A DNA stretch of 57,666 nt from Miniimonas arenae (lineage in GTDB: Bacteria; Actinomycetota; Actinomycetes; Actinomycetales; Beutenbergiaceae), in NCBI RefSeq assembly GCF_006351005.1, contig NZ_VENP01000020.1, positions 1-57,666 of the forward strand. Direction: 5' to 3'. A program made the translations under genes and the position numbers. Each line of letters begins with the position of its first letter. Position 1 is the first letter of the stretch. Positions 8,407-15,605 of this stretch are shown piece by piece. Under the pieces are notes generated by a model, which saw only the letters and a program-made list of their open reading frames with translations, was not told where the DNA came from and did no database searches.

Positions 8407-10193
8407 CAACCGCGGCGATCTACCTCGTCGTCACCTTCGGGCTGGGCGGCCTGGCGATGCTGCTGCGGCTGCCGCCGCTCGTGGGGTTCCTCGCCGCGGG
8501 CTTCGCGCTCAACGCGATGCACGTCGGCGAGCTGCCCCAGCTGGACGTGTTCGCCGACCTCGGGGTGACGCTGCTGCTGTTCGCGATCGGGCTCAAGCTC
8601 GACCTGCGCGTGCTCGTCCGGCGCGAGGTCTGGCTGACGGCGTCGGCCCATCTGGTGGCGAGCGTCGTGGTGGTGGGGGCGGTGCTGTGGTGCGGCGGCG
8701 CCGTCGGGATCGCGATGCTCGCGGGCCAGGACGTGCGGACCGTCGCGCTGCTCGCCCTCGCGCTCTCGTTCTCCAGCACGGTGTTCGTGGTCAAGGTGCT
8801 CGAGGAGCGCGGCGAGTCGCACTCGCTGTACGGGCGGATCGCGATCGGCATCCTCGTCGTCCAGGACCTGGCGGCGGTCGTCTTCCTCACCGCGACGAGC
8901 GGGCACCCGCCCAGCCCGTGGGCGCTCGCGCTCGTCGGGCTCTGGCCGCTGACGCGGCTGCTGCGCCGGGTGTGGAGCCGCCTCGGGCACGGCGAGATGC
9001 AGTCGCTGTTCGGCATCGTCATGGCGATCGTGCCGGGGTACGTGCTGTTCACCGCCGTCGGGCTCAAGGGCGACCTCGGGGCGTTGGTCATGGGCGTGCT
9101 GCTCGCGTCCCACCCGGCCTCGTCCGAGCTCGCGCGCTCGCTGTTCCACGTCAAGGAGCTGCTGCTCGTCGGGTTCTTCGTCTCGATCGGGCTCACCGGG
9201 CTGCCGGACCTGCCGACGATCGGCGTCGCGCTGCTCATGGTCGCGCTGCTGCCGCTCAAGGGCGCGGGCTACGTCGGGCTGCTCGTCCTGGCGCGGCTGC
9301 GGTACCGCACGGCACTGCTCGCCGGGCTGAGCCTCATGAACTACTCCGAGTTCGGGCTCATCGTGGTGTCGGTCGGCGTGACGGCGGGGCTGCTCGAGCC
9401 GAGCTGGCTGGTGGAGATCGCGATCGCCGTCGCGCTGTCGTTCGTGTTCTCGGCGTTGGTGAACGGGCGCGGGCACCTCATGGTGGAGAAGATCGCGCTG
9501 CAGTTGCCGGCGCAGGACGAGTCACGGCTGCAGATCGAGGAGCGGCCCGGCGACGCGGGCGACGCCGAGGTCGTGGTGCTCGGGATGGGCCGCGTCGGCA
9601 TCGCGGCGTACGACCGGCTCGTGAGCTCCTACGGGTTGCGCGTGGTCGGCGTGGACTACGACGGGCCGCGCGTCGCGACGCTCGTCGGGGAGGGGCGGCG
9701 GGTCATCGAGGGCGACGCGACCGACCTGGACTTCTGGAACCGGCTGCGCCGCAACTCCTCGGTGCGGATGGCGGTGCTCGCGATGCCGCGGCACGGCGCC
9801 AACGTCACCGCGCTCGAGTGCCTGCGCGAGTCCGGCTTCACCGGGCGGGTCGCCGCCGTGGCCCGCTACCAGGACGAGGTGCGCTGGGCACGCGAGCACG
9901 GGGTGGACACCGCGTTCAACGTGTACGCGGCTGCCGGGCTGGAGCTCGCGGACCAGATCGCGCGCGTGGCCGGGGCTGGTGGTGCCGGTGGTGGTGCTGG
10001 CGGTGGTGGTGGTGGTGGTGATGGTGATGGTGGGGCCGGTGACGCACCCGGGACGCGTGGCGCGGGTGCGCCCGTGGGTGTCGGCTCGACCTCGACCCCA
10101 GGCGGTGCCAGTGCCGCTGCTGGTGATGGCATCGCGCCGGATGGTGGTGGCGGCGAGCCGGCCGACGCCGGCGGGACGGGTGGGACGGGCTGA
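8403..10193 (+). CDS. CPA2-family K+/H+ antiporter with TrkA-N domain
   Basis: 596 residues. An N-terminal cation/proton exchanger domain of about twelve helices (residues 1-365, with LSFSSTVFVVKVLEERGE as in KefB/KefC) is followed by an NAD-binding RCK/TrkA-N domain beginning VVVLGMGRVGIAAYDRL near residue 390. It probably moves potassium against protons at the membrane, gated by a nucleotide. The C-terminal 75 residues are Gly/Ala-rich, encoded by a run of GGT codons (9975-10040) unlike the GC-ending codons elsewhere, so recent repeat expansion is likely. The GTGA overlap with the ABC permease gene makes it part of that transcript. Confidence 0.88.
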   Translation: MTTAAIYLVVTFGLGGLAMLLRLPPLVGFLAAGFALNAMHVGELPQLDVFADLGVTLLLFAIGLKLDLRVLVRREVWLTASAHLVASVVVVGAVLWCGGAVGIAMLAGQDVRTVALLALALSFSSTVFVVKVLEERGESHSLYGRIAIGILVVQDLAAVVFLTATSGHPPSPWALALVGLWPLTRLLRRVWSRLGHGEMQSLFGIVMAIVPGYVLFTAVGLKGDLGALVMGVLLASHPASSELARSLFHVKELLLVGFFVSIGLTGLPDLPTIGVALLMVALLPLKGAGYVGLLVLARLRYRTALLAGLSLMNYSEFGLIVVSVGVTAGLLEPSWLVEIAIAVALSFVFSALVNGRGHLMVEKIALQLPAQDESRLQIEERPGDAGDAEVVVLGMGRVGIAAYDRLVSSYGLRVVGVDYDGPRVATLVGEGRRVIEGDATDLDFWNRLRRNSSVRMAVLAMPRHGANVTALECLRESGFTGRVAAVARYQDEVRWAREHGVDTAFNVYAAAGLELADQIARVAGAGGAGGGAGGGGGGGDGDGGAGDAPGTRGAGAPVGVGSTSTPGGASAAAGDGIAPDGGGGEPADAGGTGGTG

Positions 10194-10234
10194 CTGACGG
10201 CCCGCTGGGGCGCGCTTGGTCAACCGCGACTGGT

Positions 10235-10429
10235 CGTGACGCCAGAGCGACTGTGCGTGACGCCAGCGCGACGGTGCCTTACGCCAGAGCGACTGTCCGT
10301 GACGCCAGAGCGACTCACCCGCCGCTCGTCCGCAGCACGTTCAGCGTCACCGCAGGTCACAGGCCTGCGTCCGGCGGCGAGCAGGTGCTGAGTCGCTGTG
10401 GCGAAACGACGAGTCGCTCTCCCGTCGGA
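10235..10429. repeat. 21-bp-period repeat element, AGAGCGACT family
   Basis: Four direct units (GTGACGCCAGAGCGACTG and variants, with GCCAG at 10241, 10262, 10283 and 10304) are spaced exactly 21 bp. A core follows with the hairpin CGCAGG-TCACAGG-CCTGCG (10350-10369). Two inverted units (AGTCGCT at 10391 and 10412) are again 21 bp apart. The element starts 41 bp after the antiporter stop. No transposase and no spacer-like unique sequence between units. Confidence 0.85.
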
Positions 10430-10491
10430 GTGGGCCGCCCGTCCGGGACCGTGAGCCGCGTGGCTGGCTCAGGTAGGGAGGTAGCCGCGCG

Positions 10492-11253
10492 ATGCGGGAG
10501 GATCGCCGCGTGCCGACGCCCCGTGACCTCGAGCCCCAAATCACCGCACTGCGAGACGCGTGCGCCGCGACCGACGGCGTCACGAGCCTGATCGTCTTCG
10601 GCTCGACGACGCGCGCGGCGGCCGGGCGCCGGGACGAGTGGTCCGACCTCGACTTCAATGTCTTCTTCGCACCCGAGAAGACGGACGAGCTCCGCGCGAG
10701 CTGGCCGTTCCTGCCCGATCCCGACCGGCTCGTGCTGCGCGCCGTCGAGGGCGGGGACGGCGGCGTCGCGCTCTACGACGACGGGCTCGTGGCCGAGTTC
10801 GGTGCCGGCCTGCCGTGGGTCGTGCGTGACCCCGACCGCGAGGTGCTGCTCGACGGCGGCGACGTCGTCACCGCTGACCCCGACCCGCTGCCCGACCCGG
10901 CCGACCAGATCGGCGTATTCCTCGTGAAGACGGCGATCGGCGTCGGCCGCCTGCGGCGCGGCGAGCGGATCTCCGGGAGCCTGTTCGTGCGCACGTACGC
11001 GCTCACCCCGCTGTGCGAGGCGTTGCGCCAGCGGCTCGCCCCCGATGCGCCGCGCAGCCCGTTCGACCCGCTCCGACGGATCGAGCGGGTGCTGCCCGAC
11101 GTCGCCGCGCGCATCGGCGCGCTGCTCGACGGCGACGCCGAGGCGTGTGCCCGAGGCCTCGTCGCCCTCGCGCGGGCCGAGCTCGAGCCCGGGTGGCTGG
11201 AGTTCCCGAGCCGGGCGTTCGACGTGGTGACCGAGACGCTCGGCTGGGCCTGA
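10492..11253 (+). CDS. Nucleotidyltransferase-fold protein
   Basis: 253 residues. GSTTRAAAGRRDEWSDLDF near residues 37-55 is the catalytic signature of the nucleotidyltransferase fold (GS...SDxD), as in aminoglycoside and lincosamide adenylyltransferases and MNT-type antitoxins. A helical C-terminal half follows. It should transfer a nucleotide to a small molecule or protein; the substrate cannot be read from the sequence. Two starts are possible, ATG 10492 and GTG 10510, each with a GGGAGG sequence upstream. It stands alone between two repeat elements, so resistance, toxin or housekeeping roles are all open. Confidence 0.7.
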   Translation: MREDRRVPTPRDLEPQITALRDACAATDGVTSLIVFGSTTRAAAGRRDEWSDLDFNVFFAPEKTDELRASWPFLPDPDRLVLRAVEGGDGGVALYDDGLVAEFGAGLPWVVRDPDREVLLDGGDVVTADPDPLPDPADQIGVFLVKTAIGVGRLRRGERISGSLFVRTYALTPLCEALRQRLAPDAPRSPFDPLRRIERVLPDVAARIGALLDGDAEACARGLVALARAELEPGWLEFPSRAFDVVTETLGWA

Positions 11254-11358
11254 CCGCCCCGGGCCGCGGTACGGCCTCGCCCGGCCGTTCGAGGCCCGTT
11301 TGCCCGGCGCCAGCGCTCGCACTGGCGCCGCCTGGCATCGCCCGGCGTCGGGCGGCCC

Positions 11359-11506
11359 GACGCATTGACTGGTGGCCGCGACGCATTGACTGGTCAGATG
11401 GCTTCTCGGCGCGTCCCGCTCAGAGTCGCCGCAGGTCACAGCCCTGCGAGTGCGGGCCGCGCCGATCGAGCCAGTCAATGCGTCACGCCGACCAGTCAAA
11501 ACGTCC
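11359..11506. repeat. 21-bp-period repeat element, TTGACTGGT family
   Basis: Two direct units (GACGCATTGACTGGT at 11359 and 11380, 21 bp apart), a core holding CCGCAGGTCACAGCCCTG (from 11429), then two inverted units (CCAGTCAA at 11471 and 11492, 21 bp apart). The core nearly matches that of the element at 10235 although the arms differ. It lies between convergent genes. Confidence 0.85.
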
Positions 11507-11518
11507 GGCGGCCGCCCG

Positions 11519-11606
11519 GTGCGCGCGCCCGGAACGCGCGCCCGCGCGCCCGGAACGCCCGTCAGCGCGCCCGGAACGCCCGCCTGCGCGCCCGGAGCGC
11601 CCGCCC
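11519..11606. repeat. GC-rich tandem array, 21-bp period
   Basis: GCGCGCCCGGAACGCCC is repeated with CCCGGA at 11528, 11549, 11570 and 11591, exactly 21 bp apart. It directly extends the element at 11359 and ends about 27 bp before the stop of the pyridoxal-kinase gene. Same period, different unit. Confidence 0.75.
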
Positions 11607-11633
11607 GCGGGCAGGAAGCGCCCGCCCGCCCAG

Positions 11634-12485
11634 TCAGCGGACCTGCGTCACCTCGAACTGCATCCGCGGTTCGGCGTAGAAGTCCTGCGCCTCGACGAGC
11701 TGCAGCTCACGCTCGCCCGAGGAGTAGGTGGTGGTGAGCAGGTCGAACACCGACGAGGTCGTGCGGGCCAGCGCGAGCGCGGCGTCGCCCGTGCGGACGT
11801 AGTGCGCGGTGAACAGGGCCGCCGTGACGTCGCCGGAGCCGTTCGCCTTGAACGGCAGCAGCGGCGTCTGGACGATCCACGCGCCGTCGGGCGTGACGGC
11901 GAGCATTTCGATCGTGCCCTCGGGGCGGTCCGGCCGCTCCACCGAGGTGACCAGGACGGAGCTCGGGCCGGTCGCGCGCGCGAGGTCGGCCGACTCCAGC
12001 GTCTCCTCGAGCGTGCGCGGCTCGGTGCGCGTGAGGAAGCCGAGCTCGAACTGGTTCGGCGTGATGAGGTCGGCGGCCGGGACCACGCGGTCACGCAGCA
12101 GCACGGGGATCGCGGGTGCCACGAAGCAGCCGGACTTCGCGTTGCCCATGACGGGGTCGCACGCGTAGATCGCGGCGGGGTTCGCGGCCTTGACCCGCGC
12201 GACGGCGTCGAGGATCACGTCGCCGATGCCCTCCCCGCCCTGGTAGCCCGAGAGCACCGCGTCGACCTGGCCGAGCACGCCGCGCTCTTCGATGCCGGTG
12301 ATGACCTCGCGCACGTCGTCGGGGCTCAGGAGCGGGCCGCGCCAGGCGCCGTAGCCCGTGTGGTTGGAGAAGTGCACCGTGTAGACGGGCAGCACCTCCA
12401 CGCCGATCCGCTGGAGGGGGAACACCGCAGCCGAGTTCCCGACGTGACCGAAGGCGACCGAGGACTGGATCGAGAGGATCTTCAC
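11634..12485 (-). CDS. pdxY: Pyridoxal kinase-like protein (PdxY/PdxK family)
   Basis: 283 residues of the ribokinase-like vitamin kinase family, which phosphorylates pyridoxal and in some members hydroxymethylpyrimidine. It opens KILSIQSSVAFGHVGNSAAVFPLQRIG in sense, the PdxY N-terminus. YACDPVMGN (ATP-site region), TPNQFELGFL and KANGSGDVTAALF with the catalytic GSGD follow. The GTG at 12485 lies six bases after a TACGCT -10-like box, so the mRNA is probably leaderless. It is divergent from the ABC binding protein at 12641. Given the thiamine genes nearby, a pyrimidine-kinase side role is possible. Confidence 0.85.
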   Translation of the reverse strand: MKILSIQSSVAFGHVGNSAAVFPLQRIGVEVLPVYTVHFSNHTGYGAWRGPLLSPDDVREVITGIEERGVLGQVDAVLSGYQGGEGIGDVILDAVARVKAANPAAIYACDPVMGNAKSGCFVAPAIPVLLRDRVVPAADLITPNQFELGFLTRTEPRTLEETLESADLARATGPSSVLVTSVERPDRPEGTIEMLAVTPDGAWIVQTPLLPFKANGSGDVTAALFTAHYVRTGDAALALARTTSSVFDLLTTTYSSGERELQLVEAQDFYAEPRMQFEVTQVR

Positions 12486-12491
12486 GCTCCG

Positions 12492-12497
12492 AGCGTA
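12492..12497 (-). promoter_or_regulatory. Putative -10 box for leaderless pdxY
   Basis: Read on the minus strand this is TACGCT, ending six bases before the GTG start, the usual layout for a leaderless actinobacterial transcript. Confidence 0.45.
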
Positions 12498-12597
12498 GAA
12501 CTCCCCGGGGGCGACGGCGGTACGCTCACCCGAGCGCACCTGCCGCCCGGAGTGTCCGCACCCCGCGCCTGAGACTGCCGCTACCCGCTGAAATTGC

Positions 12598-12616
12598 CAG
12601 GAGCCCGCCTCGGGCT
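12598..12616 (+). other. Small hairpin in the 5' leader of the ABC binding protein
   Basis: GGAGCCCG-CCT-CGGGCTCC forms an 8-bp stem with a 3-nt loop about 25 bp before the ATG at 12641. No U-tract follows. It could fold in the leader mRNA; no known riboswitch is recognised in this gap. Confidence 0.35.
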
Positions 12617-12640
12617 CCCCAGAGCCCGAAACGGATCCCC

Positions 12641-13915
12641 ATGCGACCCACGCGTCTCGTGCGCACCCCTGACCCTGCTCTCTCCACTCGCGGACGCCTC
12701 GCCGTCGGGCGTCGGTCCGCCCGGGCGGGAGGCACGACGGCGGCGCTCGCCCTCTGCCTCGTCCTCGCCGCCTGCACGGGCGGGGGGACGGGAGGCGGCG
12801 GCTCGCCGTCGGGCACGGACGATGCGACCGGCCTGCCGACCGCGGAGGCGGGCGGACCACTCGACCTGTCCGACGTCTGCCCCGCGACCGTGGTGATGCA
12901 GCAGGACTGGCAGCCGGAGGCCGAGCACGGCGGGATGTACGCGCTGGTCGGGCCCGACTACACGATCGACACGGACGCCAAGTCGGTGGCCGGGACGCTC
13001 GTGGCGCACGGCGTCGACACCGGGGTGAAGGTCGAGGTGCGGCCAGGTGGGGCGAACGTCGGGTTCCAGCGGGTGAGCGACCTCATGTACCTGGACACCT
13101 CGATCCTCGTCGGCGCGGTGAACTCCGACCAGGCGATCAACGCGGCGGCGGACGGCCGCCCCGTGGTGGCGGTGACGAGCCAGATGACGAGGTCGCCGCA
13201 GATCTACATGTGGGACCCGGCCACGTACTCGGACGCGACGACGATCGCCGAGGTCGCCGCCACGGGCGCCACGATCGTGACGTCGGGCGAGATCATCCCG
13301 TCGCTGCTCGCGTCGCAGAGCATCGTGTCGATGGACCAGATCGACCCGTCCTACGAGGGCACGCCGCAGCGGTTCGTGACGGACCCGTCGATCATGCAGC
13401 AGGGGTTCGGCACCTCCGAGCCGTACGTGTACGAGAACGAGGTGCCGCAGTGGATGAAGCCGGTGGCCTTCCAGTACCTGCACGAGCTGGGGTACTCGAT
13501 CTACCCGGAGCCGATCACGGTGCGTGCGGCCGACGTCGAGGGCGAGGCGGACTGCCTCGCCAAGCTCGTGCCGATCCTGCAGCAGTCGCAGATCGACTAC
13601 CTCGCCGACCCGGGCCCGACCAACGACCTCATCGTCGAGCTGGTGGAGAAGTACCAGACCTCGTGGACGTACTCGGCGGGCGTCGCGGCGTTCTCGGCGG
13701 CGACCCAGCTGTCCGACGGGCTCGTGTTCGACGACCCCGCGTCCGGGGTGTTCGGCCAGATGGACGGGGACCGGATGGCGGAGATCGTCTCGACGTTCAC
13801 GCCGGTGCTGCAGGCGACGGGGTCGCTCGCGGCCGACGCCTCGGTGGATCCCGAGGACCTCTACACGAACCAGTTCATCGATCCGTCGATCACCATGGGC
13901 GACCTCGCGCCCTGA
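12641..13915 (+). CDS. ABC transporter substrate-binding lipoprotein, NitT/TauT type (orphan)
   Basis: 424 residues. A long basic N-terminus leads to a hydrophobic stretch and lipobox LAAC near residue 45, then a Gly/Ser linker. The mature domain resembles NitT/TauT/ThiY-type binding proteins: a helix-rich fold with a two-lobe pattern, VKVEVRPGGANVGFQRVSD, LVGAVNSDQAINAA and late EDLYTNQFIDPS. No permease or ATPase is adjacent. The importer at 6737-8406 lacks a binding protein, so the two probably work together. The ligand is not readable from sequence; a thiamine or vitamin B6 precursor is a reasonable guess from the neighbours. Confidence 0.72.
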   Translation: MRPTRLVRTPDPALSTRGRLAVGRRSARAGGTTAALALCLVLAACTGGGTGGGGSPSGTDDATGLPTAEAGGPLDLSDVCPATVVMQQDWQPEAEHGGMYALVGPDYTIDTDAKSVAGTLVAHGVDTGVKVEVRPGGANVGFQRVSDLMYLDTSILVGAVNSDQAINAAADGRPVVAVTSQMTRSPQIYMWDPATYSDATTIAEVAATGATIVTSGEIIPSLLASQSIVSMDQIDPSYEGTPQRFVTDPSIMQQGFGTSEPYVYENEVPQWMKPVAFQYLHELGYSIYPEPITVRAADVEGEADCLAKLVPILQQSQIDYLADPGPTNDLIVELVEKYQTSWTYSAGVAAFSAATQLSDGLVFDDPASGVFGQMDGDRMAEIVSTFTPVLQATGSLAADASVDPEDLYTNQFIDPSITMGDLAP

Positions 13916-13942
13916 GCGGGGACAGGGCGCCCACCCGACGCA

Positions 13943-13976
13943 CGAGAGGGCCGGTTCGATCGGACCGGCCCTCTCG
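13943..13976. terminator. Bidirectional hairpin terminator
   Basis: CGAGAGGGCCGGT and ACCGGCCCTCTCG form a 13-bp stem with an 8-nt loop. It lies between the stops of two convergent genes and can serve both. Confidence 0.8.
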
Positions 13977-13993
13977 GGTGCTGGAGCGACGCG

Positions 13994-15448
13994 TCAGGCG
14001 CGGGCACCTGCGGGCTGGAGCTCGCCGTCGGGCGTCTTGGAGGTCTCGGTGGTGACGTCGTCCACGTCGCGGAAGAGGTCCTCGGCCGAGGCCGCGTTGT
14101 ACTGCGCGACGTCGAGGATCCCCTCGCGCTTGGCGACGATCGTGGGCACCAGGGCCTGGCCCGCGACGTTCACCGCGGTGCGGCCCATGTCGAGGATCCC
14201 GTCGATCGCGATGAGCAGGCCGACGCCCTCGAGCGGCAGGCCGAGCGTGGTGAGCGTGAGGGTCAGCATGACGAGCGCGCCGGTGAGGCCCGCCGTCGCC
14301 GCCGAGCCCACGACGGACACGAACGCGATGAGGATGTAGTCCATGACGGACAGGTGGATGTCGTAGAACTCGGCGACGAAGATCGCGGAGATCGCCGGGT
14401 AGATCGCGGCGCAGCCGTCCATCTTCGTGGTCGCGGCGAGCGGGACGGCGAACGAGGCGTACTCGCGCGGAACGCCAAGGTTGCGCTCGGTCACGCGCTG
14501 CGTGAGGGGGAGCGTGCCGATCGAGGAGCGCGAGACGAACGCGAGCTGGATCGCCGGCCACGCGCCGCGGAAGAAGTGCCCGACGCCGAGCCCGTTCGTG
14601 CGCAGGATCACCGGGTAGAGCACGAAGAGCACGATGGCCAGGCCCGTGTAGATCGCGATCGTGAAGACGCCGAGCGTCGGCAGGAGGTCCCAGCCGTAGG
14701 TCGCGACGGCGCGCCCGACGAGGCCGACGGTGCCCAGCGGTGCGAGGCGGATGATCCACCACAGCACCTTCTGGATGACCGAGAGCGCCGACTGGGCGAA
14801 CGTGAGGAACGGCTCGGCCTGGCGGCCGACCTTGAGCGCGGCGAGCCCGACGACGATCGAGATGACGACGATCTGCAGGACGTTGAAGCTGATCGAGATG
14901 TCGCCGCCGCCCTCGGGTGCGCTGCCGCCGATGCCGAGGATGTTGCTCGGGAACAGGCCCAGGAGGAAGTCCTGCCAGGAGCCGTCGTGGGTGGGGGCCG
15001 CGGCCGCGTCGGGCGTGACCGACGTGTGGTTGCCCGGCTGGAGGATGAGCCCGAGCCCGATGCCGATGGCGACGGAGACGAGCGCCGTGATCGCGAACCA
15101 GAGCAGCGCCTGCCACGCGAGGCGGGCCGCGTTGGTGACGTTCCGCAGGTTCGCGATCGAGGCGACGATCGCGAGGAACACCAGCGGCGGGACGATCGCG
15201 CGCAGCAGCGAGACGTAGGTGCCGCCGATCGTGGACAGCAGGTCGGTGAGCCAGTTCGGGTCGCCGCTCTCGAGCGGGCCCATCTCGCGAGCGAGGAAGC
15301 CGAGCGCGACGCCGAGCACGAGTGCGATCACGATCTGGGTGCCGAAGCCGGTGAGGCGGTGCCAGCCGGAGCGCTTGGGGCTGGCGGTGGAGGCGGCGGG
15401 CGCGGTCACGCGTTCGCTCGTCGGCTCCGTCGGTGTGGTGGAGGACAC
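13994..15448 (-). CDS. Dicarboxylate/amino acid:cation symporter (DAACS family)
   Basis: 484 residues with about eight membrane helices and two re-entrant hairpins. The serine-rich hairpin SRSSIGTLPLTQR, the motif TTKMDGCAAIYPAI and the substrate-site DGILDMGRTAVNVAGQ are hallmarks of GltP/DctA/SstT-type carriers. It imports glutamate, aspartate, serine or a C4-dicarboxylate with sodium or protons; the exact substrate is not assignable. The ATG at 15448 opens MSSTTPTEPTS. A 6-6-6 inverted repeat TTCGAC...GTCGAA at 15498-15515 may be its operator. Confidence 0.88.
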   Translation of the reverse strand: MSSTTPTEPTSERVTAPAASTASPKRSGWHRLTGFGTQIVIALVLGVALGFLAREMGPLESGDPNWLTDLLSTIGGTYVSLLRAIVPPLVFLAIVASIANLRNVTNAARLAWQALLWFAITALVSVAIGIGLGLILQPGNHTSVTPDAAAAPTHDGSWQDFLLGLFPSNILGIGGSAPEGGGDISISFNVLQIVVISIVVGLAALKVGRQAEPFLTFAQSALSVIQKVLWWIIRLAPLGTVGLVGRAVATYGWDLLPTLGVFTIAIYTGLAIVLFVLYPVILRTNGLGVGHFFRGAWPAIQLAFVSRSSIGTLPLTQRVTERNLGVPREYASFAVPLAATTKMDGCAAIYPAISAIFVAEFYDIHLSVMDYILIAFVSVVGSAATAGLTGALVMLTLTLTTLGLPLEGVGLLIAIDGILDMGRTAVNVAGQALVPTIVAKREGILDVAQYNAASAEDLFRDVDDVTTETSKTPDGELQPAGARA

Positions 15449-15497
15449 AGCTCGTCCCTTCGGGGTGGGCAGGGTTGCTCTCCACTGTGCGCCCTGT

Positions 15498-15515
15498 TTC
15501 GACCCTCCGGTCGAA
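15498..15515. promoter_or_regulatory. Inverted repeat upstream of the symporter
   Basis: TTCGAC-CCTCCG-GTCGAA, a perfect 6-bp inverted repeat with a 6-bp centre, 50 bp upstream of the symporter start. Candidate operator; regulator unknown. Confidence 0.4.
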
Positions 15516-15605
15516 TCGTCACGAATCGGCCGGGATGTGAGACGGGGGTACTCGAGGGCGACGCCTGCGAGGGCGCATCTCTTCCGGCTCAGTCTCCGCC
15601 GTGGT

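Noticed and set aside
10235-10429. Insertion-sequence ends
   Set aside because: No transposase or transposase fragment lies between or near the arms, and the inside is only about 70 bp.
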